From Caballeronia ptereochthonis (GTDB lineage Bacteria > Pseudomonadota > Gammaproteobacteria > Burkholderiales > Burkholderiaceae): 64,000 nucleotides of DNA. Location: the NCBI RefSeq assembly GCF_001545075.1, contig NZ_FCOB02000011.1, positions 124,001-188,000 on the forward strand, written 5' to 3'. Below are positions 35,509 through 45,381 of this stretch, in pieces. Numbering within the stretch: position 1 is the stretch's first letter; each line of letters begins with the position of its first letter. Below the pieces are notes generated by a model. It was not told where the DNA came from. It searched no databases and saw nothing but the letters and a program-made list of their open reading frames with translations. The position numbers were made by a program, and so were the translations under genes.

Positions 35509-38500
35509 ATGTTCCGCAAGTTTCGCATCGATGTTTGGAGCCTTGTCATCCTGACGGTGATGGCTGGACTCTTGATCTGGCTGAAGGGCGATGAGTGGTT
35601 CGGCTTGCATTCAGCCGAAGCGCGCGCCAATTGGATTGTCCTATTGTGTCTGGTCTTTGTCGCCGCCTTCATCGGTTGCACCTACGACGCCGCGTCACGC
35701 CCCGCGGTTGCGGCGCGACGTGTCGGACATTGGGTACGGTCGCAATTCGGGGCACTGCCGGCAACGCAGGAAGAAGGCATGAATAGCGCGAAAGCCCGCG
35801 TTGACGCTCTATCGAGAGCATTGCGTGATCGTCACGGTTGGCGTTGGCGCTATCGCAATCGCTGGGTGATGTTGGTAGGAGATGTCCCGCTCGTTGAAAG
35901 GCTCGCGCCAACGCTCAAAACTGACGGCTTTGTGCTCCAAGGCGATCTGGTATTGGTGCATTCGAATCGTACAGACGGCCAACCGGATGAGGCGTGGCTC
36001 CGTCAACTTCGTCGCGTTCGTCAGCGCCGTCCGATCGACGCGATCGTTGCGGTCATACACGCGCAAGGTTCATCGAACAAGCCATTCGATGCCGAGGCCA
36101 TTGGGCATCGACTGGTGCATCATGCGCTTGCCCTGCGCTGGGCTGCGCCAGCGTACTTGCTGAACGTAAACGAGTGCAGCGGCGTCTTATCGAAGCACGA
36201 TGAGAGCGTTGGGTGTGTCTGGTCGAACGCACGCGCGGACAAGGCATACATCGATACGTCACTCGACCGGCTTGCAGCCGATCTTTCCAATGCAGGCGTC
36301 GCGCGGCTTGCCGTCGATCCTTATGACTGCGCTGCGGCGGAATTGGCACAGCAGATGGAGCGATTACGCGGAGCCTTTTCGGATTTGATCGTTCAGATCG
36401 GCAGTTCGCGTATCTGGCGCACTGCCGTTCACGGCTTGCTGTTTGCGGCTATTCCTCGTGAGCGGGAGACGGAAAATGATCACGGAGGGCAAGAGGCCAG
36501 GTCAGGTTCGCAGCATGCGATGGCGTCCAGCCATGCGCTCTGGCAAGCCATTGCCAATCACAGCCGCCAGGTCCACGGTCGGCGAGTAGGCTTCTCCTTT
36601 TCGACGACCGTCGCGTGGGCGACAACCGCTGTGGTCGCGCTGTGGACCATCGGAACGTTGATTTCGGGCGTCTCGAATCGCGCGATGATTCAGGAGGCAA
36701 GTACCACGCTTGGAAGGTTCTCGTCGACGCAAGCCCCAACGCAAGCGCTCGTCGCCCTCGACAGCCTGGACAAGCAACTCGATACGCTGGAAGTTCACCG
36801 CAAGGAAGGCGCGCCGTGGCTCACCCGTTTTGGCCTGAACCGCGACGCCGCATTGCTCGAATCGCTCTGGCCCGGCTACCTGAGCGCGGCTTCGCTCGTG
36901 CTCATCGCGCCCATTCAGGCAAAGCTCGAAACCCGCCTGAACCAGCTCGCCTCGCTCTCCGATGCCGAAATCGCAAGCGGCGGCGCAGTGCAGGTGCAGG
37001 CCGCATACGACACGCTCAAAACGTACCTGATGCTCGCGCGCCCCGAGCACGCGGACGCAAAATTCCTCACGCAACAATTGACGGCAACCAACGCCCCCAC
37101 GCGTCCGCGCAACTCGTCGCTCACACACGGCACTTGGGAAGACCTGCGCCAACACGCGATCGCCTTCTACGCGAGCCACCTCAAGCGCGGCTCATCACCG
37201 GCCATTACGCCCGACGTTTCGCTCGTCGCCGCCACACGCCAGACGATCATCGGCGTGCGCGGCATCCAGAACTCGACCGATGCGATCTATCAGCACATCA
37301 TCGACGAGGCGAAGCCGAAATACCCGCCGCTCACGCTTGCGGCTTTGCTGGGCGAGCATCCGAGCCGTGGCCTTTTCGACGCGACGGCCACGATCCCCGG
37401 TGTCTTTACGCGCGCCGCATGGGAAGAACGCATCCCGAAGGCAATCGACGAAGCCAGCGAGCAACGCACCGTCACTGGCGACTGGGTGCTCTCGGACGCC
37501 AGACTAGACGCCGCCACCCCAGCGTCGACGCTCAAAGCCGAGCTACGTCAACGCTATTTCGACGACTACGCCCGCGCCTGGGCGCAATTCCTGAACGGCA
37601 TACGCTGGCAAAATGCATCGTCGCTATCGGACACGGTCGATCAACTCGCATTGCTCGGCGATCCACAACGCTCCCCGCTCGTCGCACTAATGAATGCGAT
37701 CGTCTATCACGCGGATGCAGGAGCCCCGACGCAGTCGCTGTCGGACAGCCTCATCTCGAAGGCGCAGCACCTCGTCGGCACGGACGAAAAGGATCCCTCG
37801 AAGCAGACGCGGCAGCCGCAACGCTCGCCGCTGGCAGTCGCCTTCGGCCCGATCCTGCGCCTGACGGGCAGCGATCTCGCTCCCAACGCGAAAGCGACGT
37901 CACAGGCGATCGGCGACCTGAGCCTGCCGCGCTATCTCGAGCGCGTCACCGCGATGCGCCTGAAAGCCCGGCAGATGATGGCGAGCCCCGACCCCGACGC
38001 GATGTCCCGCGCCGCCGCCCAAGCCGTGCTGCAAGGCAGGACCTCGGATATCGCCGATAGCCGCGACTATGCGGGCCGTCTCGCCGCGAGCCTCGGCGAG
38101 CAATGGTCGGGCTTCGGCAAACTCTTCGAAGCGCCGCTCGATCAGACCTGGCAAGTCGTCGCGCAACCCGCGTCCGCCAGCCTGAACGAAATCTGGCGCG
38201 CTTCGATTCTCGCCGACTGGAACCACAATTTCGGCGGCCGGTATCCATTCGCCGATTCGGACAACGACGCCTCTCTGCCTGAATTGGCGCGCTTCATGCG
38301 TCTGGATAACGGCGTGATCGCTCAGTTCGTGACGACGCAGCTCGCGGGCGTCATCGAGCGCCAGGGCGATCATTGGGTGGCGGCGCAAGGTTCCGATCAA
38401 GGCGCGCTCACGCTCGATCCCGCGTTCCTCGCGGCCCTGAACAAGCTCACGCGCGTATCGACGGCCATGTTTCCATCGGGCGATGCGCGCGTCCGCTTCG

Positions 38501-39012
38501 ATCTGCGCGGCGTGCCCACGCCGGGTGTCACGGAGATGAGCTTCGCGCTCGCAGGGCGCGACTTCAAATACTTCAACCAGAAGGAAGAATGGGTGCCGTT
38601 CGAATGGCCGGGCCAGACGCTGGAAAACGTCACGCACGTGGAATGGCAAACGGCGCAAGGCGGTTTGCGCTCGGCGCTCGATGAGCACGGCCGCTTCGGC
38701 CTGATTCGCCTGCTCGAACATGCGAAGGTGGCGCAGCAGGACGGCGCGCGCTATCTGCTCTCATGGACGCCGGATCAAAGCCAGGCGCCGCCGCTCTCGA
38801 TGCAGATGCGAGCGGAAGCAGGCGCGGGGCCGCTCGATGTGCTCGCGCTGCGGCACTTCACGCTGCCCACGCGCATCTTCGTGACGAATGCGGCCAGGGA
38901 TGGGCCGAAAAAGACAATGGCCAATCCGCCGCCCCTGCCGCCGGGCGCGCTCGCCGCGGCCGCGCGGCTTGGCGTGCCGCTGCCGCAAGGAAAGATCACG
39001 GAGGCACGATGA
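35509..39012 (+). CDS. tssM: T6SS membrane-complex protein TssM (IcmF-like) without a P-loop
   Basis: 1167 residues. Two N-terminal helices (about 10-28 and 43-58), a cytoplasmic region, a third helix (about 365-388: TTVAWATTAVVALWTIGTLISG) and a large periplasmic domain ending in the TssM C-terminal beta domain (RFDLRGVPTPGVTEMSFALAGRDFKYFNQKEEWVPFEWPG). At the place where many TssM proteins have a Walker A motif (about 119-132) the sequence reads WVMLVGDVPLVERL, so nucleotide binding by a canonical P-loop is not expected. The stop overlaps the tssA start (ATGA). With TssL and TssJ it spans the envelope. Confidence 0.9.
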   Translation: MFRKFRIDVWSLVILTVMAGLLIWLKGDEWFGLHSAEARANWIVLLCLVFVAAFIGCTYDAASRPAVAARRVGHWVRSQFGALPATQEEGMNSAKARVDALSRALRDRHGWRWRYRNRWVMLVGDVPLVERLAPTLKTDGFVLQGDLVLVHSNRTDGQPDEAWLRQLRRVRQRRPIDAIVAVIHAQGSSNKPFDAEAIGHRLVHHALALRWAAPAYLLNVNECSGVLSKHDESVGCVWSNARADKAYIDTSLDRLAADLSNAGVARLAVDPYDCAAAELAQQMERLRGAFSDLIVQIGSSRIWRTAVHGLLFAAIPRERETENDHGGQEARSGSQHAMASSHALWQAIANHSRQVHGRRVGFSFSTTVAWATTAVVALWTIGTLISGVSNRAMIQEASTTLGRFSSTQAPTQALVALDSLDKQLDTLEVHRKEGAPWLTRFGLNRDAALLESLWPGYLSAASLVLIAPIQAKLETRLNQLASLSDAEIASGGAVQVQAAYDTLKTYLMLARPEHADAKFLTQQLTATNAPTRPRNSSLTHGTWEDLRQHAIAFYASHLKRGSSPAITPDVSLVAATRQTIIGVRGIQNSTDAIYQHIIDEAKPKYPPLTLAALLGEHPSRGLFDATATIPGVFTRAAWEERIPKAIDEASEQRTVTGDWVLSDARLDAATPASTLKAELRQRYFDDYARAWAQFLNGIRWQNASSLSDTVDQLALLGDPQRSPLVALMNAIVYHADAGAPTQSLSDSLISKAQHLVGTDEKDPSKQTRQPQRSPLAVAFGPILRLTGSDLAPNAKATSQAIGDLSLPRYLERVTAMRLKARQMMASPDPDAMSRAAAQAVLQGRTSDIADSRDYAGRLAASLGEQWSGFGKLFEAPLDQTWQVVAQPASASLNEIWRASILADWNHNFGGRYPFADSDNDASLPELARFMRLDNGVIAQFVTTQLAGVIERQGDHWVAAQGSDQGALTLDPAFLAALNKLTRVSTAMFPSGDARVRFDLRGVPTPGVTEMSFALAGRDFKYFNQKEEWVPFEWPGQTLENVTHVEWQTAQGGLRSALDEHGRFGLIRLLEHAKVAQQDGARYLLSWTPDQSQAPPLSMQMRAEAGAGPLDVLALRHFTLPTRIFVTNAARDGPKKTMANPPPLPPGALAAAARLGVPLPQGKITEAR

Positions 39013-40580
39013 TGCTCGCGGGTTTGCTCAAGGCACTGTTTCCATCGCGCGATGCCGAACAGATGGCGCGCGCACGGCTCGAAAGATGGGAGGCATGGCT
39101 TGCGCCGCTCTCGGGCGGGAACGGCGCGGGCCGCGATGCCGGCTACGAAGACGCCTTCTTCGAGCTGAAGGACGAAGCGAGCAAGCTTTCCGATATCGAC
39201 GATTCGAAGATCGCGCGCGCTTGCGAACAATTGACCAAGGAGACGGGCAAGGACTTGCGCGTTGTCGGCTACTATGCGTTCGCGCGCCTGCGTCAGGATG
39301 GAGCCGCTGGTTTTGCCGACGGACTCGAACTGGCCGCCGCGATGGTCGACCGCTTCGGCGAAGCGCTGCATCCCGCGCGCGCCGAAGCGAAACGAGGCGC
39401 ACTGGAAATCCTCGCGACGACGCGCATCTTCGATCTGCTCGACAGCCGGGGCGCATTCGCATCCACCGATCTGGAGCGCGCGAGCGCCGCACTCGATGTG
39501 ATCATCGGATGCACGAGCGCGTGGAGCGAAGCGGCGCGGCCGAATCTGCGCAGGCTCATCGCGCGTTTCGAGCGCATGGACGACGGCGTGCCGAGCGCAT
39601 CCGCGCCGATTGCTGCGAGTCCGTTGCCTGCGATTGCGTCGTCGATCGCCTCGACGCTCGATCTTCTCGAGCAGGCGCGCATCATGGCCGCGTGGCTGCG
39701 CGATCAGGAAAACGGCTATCTGCCTTCAACACGCCTCGTGCGCAGCATCCGCTGGGACACGCTGCACGAAGTCCCGCCAGCCGATGCAAGCGCACGCACG
39801 CGGCTCGTCGCGCCGCGCGGCGAACTGCGCCAGCAGTTCAAGCGGCTGGTGTTGCAGAAGCAGTGGAACGAGCTGCTCGAACGGGTGGAGGGCGCCTTCA
39901 TGGAGGGCGTCAATCACCTGTGGTTCGATCTGCAATATTTTCAGCACGTCGCGCTCGACAACGTGGGCGCGCCCTATCATGCGTGGCGCGAATTGCTGCG
40001 CGCCGACTTCGCACTTTTTCTCGAACGTCTGCCCGGCATCGAACGGCTCGCGTTCAACGATGGCACGCCCTTCGCCGACGACGCCACGCTCGAATGGATC
40101 GCGCGCCACGCCGTCGTGCGCGATCTCGAAGCGGGCGAGAGCCTGGCGGCGCTGCCCGTTTCCGCCGATAGCAACGAAGGAGCGTCGGGCGACTGGCCGG
40201 AAATCGAAGCGCAAGCGCGCGATCTCGTTGCGCGTGAAGGCATCGAAGCCGCGTTTGCGTGGCTCGAGGCGCTGCCGTGCATGAGAACGGAGCGGCATCG
40301 CTATTTGCAGAGGCTCGTGATGGCGCGCGTCGCCGATAACGCCGGACGCGCGGACACCGCGCTCGCGCTGCTCATCGAGCTCGATGCCGCCGCCCGGACA
40401 TTGCCGCTCGTGCGCTGGGAACCGGCGCTTATCTTCGAGGTGAAGCAACAGCTCTTGCGCGCGTTGAGGGCGATGAGCAACCGCAAGGACACGGACAAGG
40501 CGACGCTCGCAAGCCGCATGTCGGAATTACACGGCGAACTGACGGTGCTCGACCCGGCGCGCTCGCTCGCGCTGTCCTGA
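39009..40580 (+). CDS. tssA: T6SS cap/baseplate protein TssA
   Basis: 523 residues starting MMLAGLLKALFPSRDAEQMARARLERWEAWL. The conserved ImpA_N-type region is visible in KDLRVVGYYAFARLRQDGAAGFADGLELAAAMVDRFGEALHP. The C-terminal VasJ-like half includes QFKRLVLQKQWNELLERVEGAFMEGVNHLWFDLQYF. TssA primes baseplate and sheath assembly. The start was set at 39009 because it overlaps the tssM stop by ATGA; the longer frame upstream is a shadow of tssM. Confidence 0.9.
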   Translation: MMLAGLLKALFPSRDAEQMARARLERWEAWLAPLSGGNGAGRDAGYEDAFFELKDEASKLSDIDDSKIARACEQLTKETGKDLRVVGYYAFARLRQDGAAGFADGLELAAAMVDRFGEALHPARAEAKRGALEILATTRIFDLLDSRGAFASTDLERASAALDVIIGCTSAWSEAARPNLRRLIARFERMDDGVPSASAPIAASPLPAIASSIASTLDLLEQARIMAAWLRDQENGYLPSTRLVRSIRWDTLHEVPPADASARTRLVAPRGELRQQFKRLVLQKQWNELLERVEGAFMEGVNHLWFDLQYFQHVALDNVGAPYHAWRELLRADFALFLERLPGIERLAFNDGTPFADDATLEWIARHAVVRDLEAGESLAALPVSADSNEGASGDWPEIEAQARDLVAREGIEAAFAWLEALPCMRTERHRYLQRLVMARVADNAGRADTALALLIELDAAARTLPLVRWEPALIFEVKQQLLRALRAMSNRKDTDKATLASRMSELHGELTVLDPARSLALS

Positions 40581-40601
40581 ACGCGCTCGCGAACATATGC
40601 A

Positions 40602-42464
40602 ATGAACAACGATCTGCGCCATTCCATGCAAACCCAAATGGACAACGAAATCGCCAGGAGCGACGATCCCGTCCTGCGCTACTACGAAGCCGAAATGCGT
40701 TATCTGCGAGAAGCGGGCCGTGAGTTCGCGCGGGCGCATCCGGATCGGGCACGTATGCTCAATCTCGATCGCGTCGGCGATCGAGATCCCTACGTCGAAC
40801 GCCTGTACGAAGGCTTCGCGTTCCTGACCGGCCGTCTCCAGCAGAAACTCGACGACGAACTGCCCGAGCTGACCGAAGGCCTCGTGAGCCTGCTGTGGCC
40901 GCACTACCTACGGATGGTTCCATCGCTCTCGATCGTCGAGTTGATTCCGCTCGCCGAGAAGCTGCAGAGCACCGTGCTCGTGCCGGCGGGCGTCGCAGTG
41001 CGTTCCGTGCCGATCACGGTTCCCAGGGAAAGCGGCGAGGGCGCCGCATCGAACATGGTCCAGTGCCTGTACCGCACGACCCAGCCGGTCACGCTGCAGC
41101 CGCTGCGTATCACGCGCGCGGGTCCGGCCGTCCGGCACGACGGACGCTCGGTCATTCGCATCGCGTTCGAACTCGACCATTCGACGCGCCGCGAGGAGAT
41201 GGACCTCTCGCGCGTCCGACTGCATCTGAACGCGGAGCTGCCGACCGCCTTTGCGATGCATCTCGCGCTTACACGCCATGTCGATACGATCGAATGGCGC
41301 GTGCCGGAAGTGCGCGACGGCGAAGCGCGCCCGCTCGCCGGCGTGATGATCGAACCGGCCGGCTTCTCGACCGAAGAGCGCCTGTGGCCCAAGGCGGACG
41401 CCGCGTTTTCCGGCTATCAGCTGCTGCTCGAATATTTCACGTTCCGCGAGAAGTTTTTGTTCGTCGATGTGTGCGGCTTCGATATCGCGAAGCTACCGGT
41501 GGAATCGACGCGCTTCGAACTGGAGATCGTGCTGAAGCACGCCTATCCGTCCGATCAGCGCTTCGACAAGGACAACGTGCGGCTCTTCTGCGCGCCGGTC
41601 ATCAATCTGTTCCAGCTCGATGCGGAGCCAGTTGTGATCGATCATCACGAGACCGAGTATCGCGTCGTGCCGGCGGGGCATCAGGGCGAGCACGTCGAGA
41701 CCTATTCGGTCGACGCGGTCGAATCCTTCGATCACGACACGGCCGAGCGCTACGAGTACGTGCCGTTCGCCACGTTCAGACATCGCGGCGGCATGCTGCG
41801 GCACGAAGCGCCCGAACGTTATTTCCATACGCGGGTGCGTCCGGGCATGGATGGGCTGCACGAGACGTGGCTCATCTTCGGCGGTCATGCGTGGGAGTCG
41901 ATGAAGGATCTGCCGGAAGAGAGCGTCTCGCTGCGCGTGACCGGCACGAACGGCATGCTGCCGCGCAAGGGCTTGCGCGAAGCGCGGCTCGACGAACTGG
42001 CCGAAAGCACGCCGAACGTCGCGGGCGTGCGCAATCTCGTCGCGCCGACCTTGCCGCTCTATCCGCCGACCGGCGATCGCTTTCAATGGCGCGTGCTCTC
42101 GCACCTCGCGCCGAACTTCCTCTCGTTGATGAACGCGGAAGTGCTGCGCGGCGCGCTCGCCCTTTACGACTGGACCAACGACGAATTGAACCGGCGGCGT
42201 CTTGCGGGCATTCTGCATGTATCGGAGGAACTGCTCGAGGAAGTGACGGGCGGCGCGGTGGAGCGGGGCGTGCTGATCGAAATCACGCTCGATTCGCAAG
42301 CGTTCTCCGGTGAAGGCGATGTCATGTTGTTCGGGGAACTGCTGCATCGTTTCTTCGAGCTCTACGCCGAGGTCAATCTGTTCACGAAGCTCGTGATTGT
42401 CGCGTTGCCCGCGCAAGCGCGCATCGAATGGCCGCGCTCGAAGATGTCGCGCGCTGCGCTATGA
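40602..42464 (+). CDS. tssF: T6SS baseplate protein TssF
   Basis: 620 residues. LRYYEAEMRYLREAGREFARAHPDRARMLNL, then PYVERLYEGFAFLTGRLQQKLDDELPELTEGLVSLLWPHYLRMVPS form the classic TssF opening, and LRWRVLSHLAPNFLSLMN-type text (QWRVLSHLAPNFLSLMNAEVLR) lies in the C-terminal half. TssF with TssG and TssE makes the baseplate wedge. The stop overlaps the tssG start by four bases. Confidence 0.95.
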   Translation: MNNDLRHSMQTQMDNEIARSDDPVLRYYEAEMRYLREAGREFARAHPDRARMLNLDRVGDRDPYVERLYEGFAFLTGRLQQKLDDELPELTEGLVSLLWPHYLRMVPSLSIVELIPLAEKLQSTVLVPAGVAVRSVPITVPRESGEGAASNMVQCLYRTTQPVTLQPLRITRAGPAVRHDGRSVIRIAFELDHSTRREEMDLSRVRLHLNAELPTAFAMHLALTRHVDTIEWRVPEVRDGEARPLAGVMIEPAGFSTEERLWPKADAAFSGYQLLLEYFTFREKFLFVDVCGFDIAKLPVESTRFELEIVLKHAYPSDQRFDKDNVRLFCAPVINLFQLDAEPVVIDHHETEYRVVPAGHQGEHVETYSVDAVESFDHDTAERYEYVPFATFRHRGGMLRHEAPERYFHTRVRPGMDGLHETWLIFGGHAWESMKDLPEESVSLRVTGTNGMLPRKGLREARLDELAESTPNVAGVRNLVAPTLPLYPPTGDRFQWRVLSHLAPNFLSLMNAEVLRGALALYDWTNDELNRRRLAGILHVSEELLEEVTGGAVERGVLIEITLDSQAFSGEGDVMLFGELLHRFFELYAEVNLFTKLVIVALPAQARIEWPRSKMSRAAL

Positions 42465-43582
42465 AGTCGCACGATTTTCCGTGCCCCGAACCGTTCGTCG
42501 CCGCGTTGCTTGCACGCGCGCCACGCATGAGCTTCATGCAACTGTGCCGCCTGCTCGAGGCGCGTGCGTCCGGGTGCCCGGGCTTCGGCCAGCGCGACAC
42601 ACTCGGGAACGAACCCGTGCGCTTTCGGCCGCGAGCGCGCATGGGCTTTCCAGCGGGCGAGATCGCGGCCTCCGGGTTCGAACACGACGACGCCGATCCG
42701 GACGGCGCGCCGCCACCGCCCACGATACGCACGACTTTCATGGGACTGTACGGCGTCGACGCGGTGATGCCCACTCACTATCTCGACGACATCGTGATGC
42801 GCGAGGAAGGGCACGAGGCGGTCGAGGCGTTTCTCGACCAGTTCAATCATCGCTTCGTGACGCTGCTGTATCGTGCGTGGAAGAAGTACCGGTATCCCGA
42901 GACGTTTCGCCACGGCGGCACCGATGCGCACTCGCGCAGCCTGTTGTGCCTCGTCGGCCTCGGCTGGGGCGACAAGCCGGCCCGCGCCGGCTTGCCCGAC
43001 GCTCGCGCGCTTGCTTTGCTCGGCCTTCTGGTTCAGCGCACTCGCACGCCCGAGGGGCTTGCCGGCGTGGTTGCGCTCGGCGCGCCGGGTGTCGATGTGC
43101 GCGTCGACGAATTCTGGCCAGTCGCCAGGCGCACGGCACGGGGAACGCCGCTTACATCGACCGGCGCGCTCGCATCCTCAAAGCAGGTCGACAAGCGTCG
43201 CGGACTCGGGAGCGGCTACGTGCTCGGCAAGCGCCTGCCCTACCGCAGCCGTGCGGTGCGCGTGACGCTGCGGCCGGCCAGCGCGCAACAGGCGCATGTC
43301 CTGCTGCCCGGCGCATCGCTGCATCATGATCTGATGGCGCTCGTGAAGCTCTACATCGGCACGAAGGCCGACGTGCATCTTCGAATGCGGATGTCGTCGC
43401 GCTTCGCGCCTACGCCGGCCGTTGCCGCATCGCTCGCGGAACGCGCGCCGCGGCTCGGATGGACCATCGTGCTGCCTTGCGCCGACGAACGGGACATCGA
43501 GATTTCCCTGGGCGTGTGCGAAGCGTTTCCGGCGCCCTTACCAAATCCCTATATCAACTCACCTGTCGCACCTCAGGCGTGA
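42461..43582 (+). CDS. tssG: T6SS baseplate protein TssG
   Basis: 373 residues. FVAALLARAPRMSFMQLCRLLEAR matches the TssG start, followed by EPVRFRPRARMGFPAGEI and FMGLYGVDAVMPTHYLDDIV. FLDQFNHRFVTLLYRAWKKYRYPET is also diagnostic. The start was placed at 42461, where ATG overlaps the tssF stop; an ATG 11 codons upstream (42428) lies inside tssF. Partner of TssF in the wedge. Confidence 0.94.
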   Translation: MKSHDFPCPEPFVAALLARAPRMSFMQLCRLLEARASGCPGFGQRDTLGNEPVRFRPRARMGFPAGEIAASGFEHDDADPDGAPPPPTIRTTFMGLYGVDAVMPTHYLDDIVMREEGHEAVEAFLDQFNHRFVTLLYRAWKKYRYPETFRHGGTDAHSRSLLCLVGLGWGDKPARAGLPDARALALLGLLVQRTRTPEGLAGVVALGAPGVDVRVDEFWPVARRTARGTPLTSTGALASSKQVDKRRGLGSGYVLGKRLPYRSRAVRVTLRPASAQQAHVLLPGASLHHDLMALVKLYIGTKADVHLRMRMSSRFAPTPAVAASLAERAPRLGWTIVLPCADERDIEISLGVCEAFPAPLPNPYINSPVAPQA

Positions 43583-43596
43583 CGACCGAACTCACC

Positions 43597-44127
43597 ATGC
43601 TCAAATGCAATACCGCAGTCAGCGCCGCTCTCGCGCTTCTGCTCGCCGGATGCGGCGCGTGGCAGGCCGTGTCCGACAGTTCCATCGCCGCATACGATGC
43701 GGTGTTTCACAAGCGCGTCAAGGTGCTCGACGTGGATCTCACGGCACGCGTTGCCTTGAATCAGGACGACGCAGGCCGCTCGACATCGGTCGCGGTGCGT
43801 GTCTATCAGCTCAAGGATCGCAAGCGCTTCGACAGCGCGTCCTACGACGACCTCATCAAGCGTGACACCACGGTACTCGCTCAGGATCTTCAGGCCAACA
43901 TGGCGGCAGTGGTGAATCCGGGCGCATCGGCGAGCCTGAGTCAGGCGATGCAAAAGGAGGCCGGATTCGTGGCGGTCGCGGCGTTCTACCGCGATCCGCC
44001 CGCCGATGATTCGTGGAAGCAGGTCGTCGCCGCGAAGACGCTGTCGGCGGACGAGCCGCTCAAACTGACCCTCGTCGACAACAGGCTGATGCCGGACGAG
44101 GAAGCCAGGAGCAAGAAAGCCAGATAA
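43597..44127 (+). CDS. tssJ: T6SS outer-membrane lipoprotein TssJ
   Basis: 176 residues. The lipoprotein signal LALLLAGC gives lipidation at the cysteine near residue 19. The mature protein shows the TssJ transthyretin-like sandwich (ALNQDDAGRSTSVAVRVYQLKDRKRFDSASYDDLI, later GFVAVAAFYRDP). TssJ anchors TssM to the outer membrane. A GTG at 43579 that overlaps the tssG stop (GTGA) is an alternative start with six more residues. Last tss gene of the plus-strand arm. Confidence 0.92.
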   Translation: MLKCNTAVSAALALLLAGCGAWQAVSDSSIAAYDAVFHKRVKVLDVDLTARVALNQDDAGRSTSVAVRVYQLKDRKRFDSASYDDLIKRDTTVLAQDLQANMAAVVNPGASASLSQAMQKEAGFVAVAAFYRDPPADDSWKQVVAAKTLSADEPLKLTLVDNRLMPDEEARSKKAR

Positions 44128-44223
44128 GAAGCGCGGCAATCCGCCTCTCCCGATCGATCGTAGAATGAACGGCGCCCAGCCCGCGGCGCACCGACTACAC
44201 AAACCGATTCGGGAGACACCACC

Positions 44224-45339
44224 ATGCGACGTTGCAAAGCGGCATTCCTGATCATTCCTTTGACCGCCGTCGGCGCGCTCGCGGGTTGCGGCGGCTCCGA
44301 CGACGATCAACCCGCCTATGCCGATGCGCCGAAGATCATCATCGATTCGGACTTCAACACGATGGGCGACGACGGCCAGCTCTTCGCCATGACGACGCAA
44401 CTGATGGGCGAAGGCAAGGTCGATCTGCTCGGCCTGTGCGTCGTGACCGGCAACGACTGGCTGCTGCAGGAGGAAGCCGAAGCCCTGAAGGCCGCCGAGC
44501 GCATGGGCGTGCAGGACAAGGTGGGCGTCTACGCGGGCGCGAACTATCCGCTGCAATACGATGTCGCGAGCATTCGCGCGCAGCAGGCCGCGAATCCGAA
44601 TGGCTACTTCGGCGCGTGGATGCGTCCCGAGCCGACGCAGCAATCGCAACTGACGGCGCCGCCCGACGGCTTCGCGATGTCGAACAAGCTGCAGAGCCAG
44701 GACGCCGCCGACTTCATGATCGACCGGATCAAGCGCTATCCGAACCAGGTGACGATCATCGAGGTCGGGCCGCCGACCAATCTCGCGAGCGCCGTGAAGA
44801 AAGCGCCCGAGATCGTTCCGCTCATCAAGCAGATCGTCTACATGGGCGGCGCGATGAATGTGCCGGGCAACGCGAACGCGGTCGGCGAACTGAACTGGTG
44901 GTTCGATCCGGTCGCCGTGCGCACGCTCCTGCAGACGACGATCCCGCAGAAGGTGATTCCGCTCGACGTGACCAATACCGTGCCGTTGACGGAATCGGTC
45001 TACAACCAGATCGTCAATCCGCCCACGGGACAGACGGCGGTGACGAAGGTGTATGCCATCGCCAATGCGGGCGCATTCGCCACCAACACCGATATCTACG
45101 ACACGCTGACGATCGGTTACTTCCTCGATCCGACCTACGCGACGCAGACGCAGAGCGCGTACCTCGACATCGATACGACGCCCGGCGAGGATCAGGGGCA
45201 CGTGAAGGTGTATCCGGATGCGCCGCAGGCGGGTGCGTCGCCGCAGAAGATCACCTACGTGACGCGCTACGACAACGACCGCTTTTTCAAGCTCTACGTC
45301 GATCTGCTGACGCGGCCGGTTCCGGTCAAATTCCAGTAA
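44224..45339 (+). CDS. Lipoprotein of the inosine-uridine nucleoside hydrolase family
   Basis: 371 residues. A lipoprotein signal (AVGALAGC) is followed by a Gly/Ser/Asp linker and then the metal-site motif DSDFNTMGDDGQLFAM, the counterpart of the DTDxGxDDAxAL calcium-binding motif of nucleoside hydrolases. TIIEVGPPTNLASAVKKAPEIVPLIKQIVYMGGAM is the second conserved block. Such enzymes cleave the N-glycosidic bond of ribonucleosides; most are cytosolic, so an envelope-anchored form is less usual and would act on external nucleosides or a related glycoside. GGGAGA lies ahead of the start. It follows tssJ by 96 bases and is probably not part of the T6SS. Confidence 0.82.
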   Translation: MRRCKAAFLIIPLTAVGALAGCGGSDDDQPAYADAPKIIIDSDFNTMGDDGQLFAMTTQLMGEGKVDLLGLCVVTGNDWLLQEEAEALKAAERMGVQDKVGVYAGANYPLQYDVASIRAQQAANPNGYFGAWMRPEPTQQSQLTAPPDGFAMSNKLQSQDAADFMIDRIKRYPNQVTIIEVGPPTNLASAVKKAPEIVPLIKQIVYMGGAMNVPGNANAVGELNWWFDPVAVRTLLQTTIPQKVIPLDVTNTVPLTESVYNQIVNPPTGQTAVTKVYAIANAGAFATNTDIYDTLTIGYFLDPTYATQTQSAYLDIDTTPGEDQGHVKVYPDAPQAGASPQKITYVTRYDNDRFFKLYVDLLTRPVPVKFQ

Positions 45340-45354
45340 CCCGAAAAGGGCAGA

Positions 45355-45376
45355 CCCGGCGGCGCGCGCCGCCGGG
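45355..45376. terminator. Strong GC hairpin between convergent genes
   Basis: CCCGGCGGC (45355-45363) and GCCGCCGGG (45368-45376) form a perfect 9-bp stem with a 4-base loop, between the nucleoside hydrolase stop (45339) and the MFS stop (45382). There is no U-tract. Position suggests a bidirectional terminator for both transcripts. Confidence 0.55.
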
Positions 45377-45381
45377 GCACA

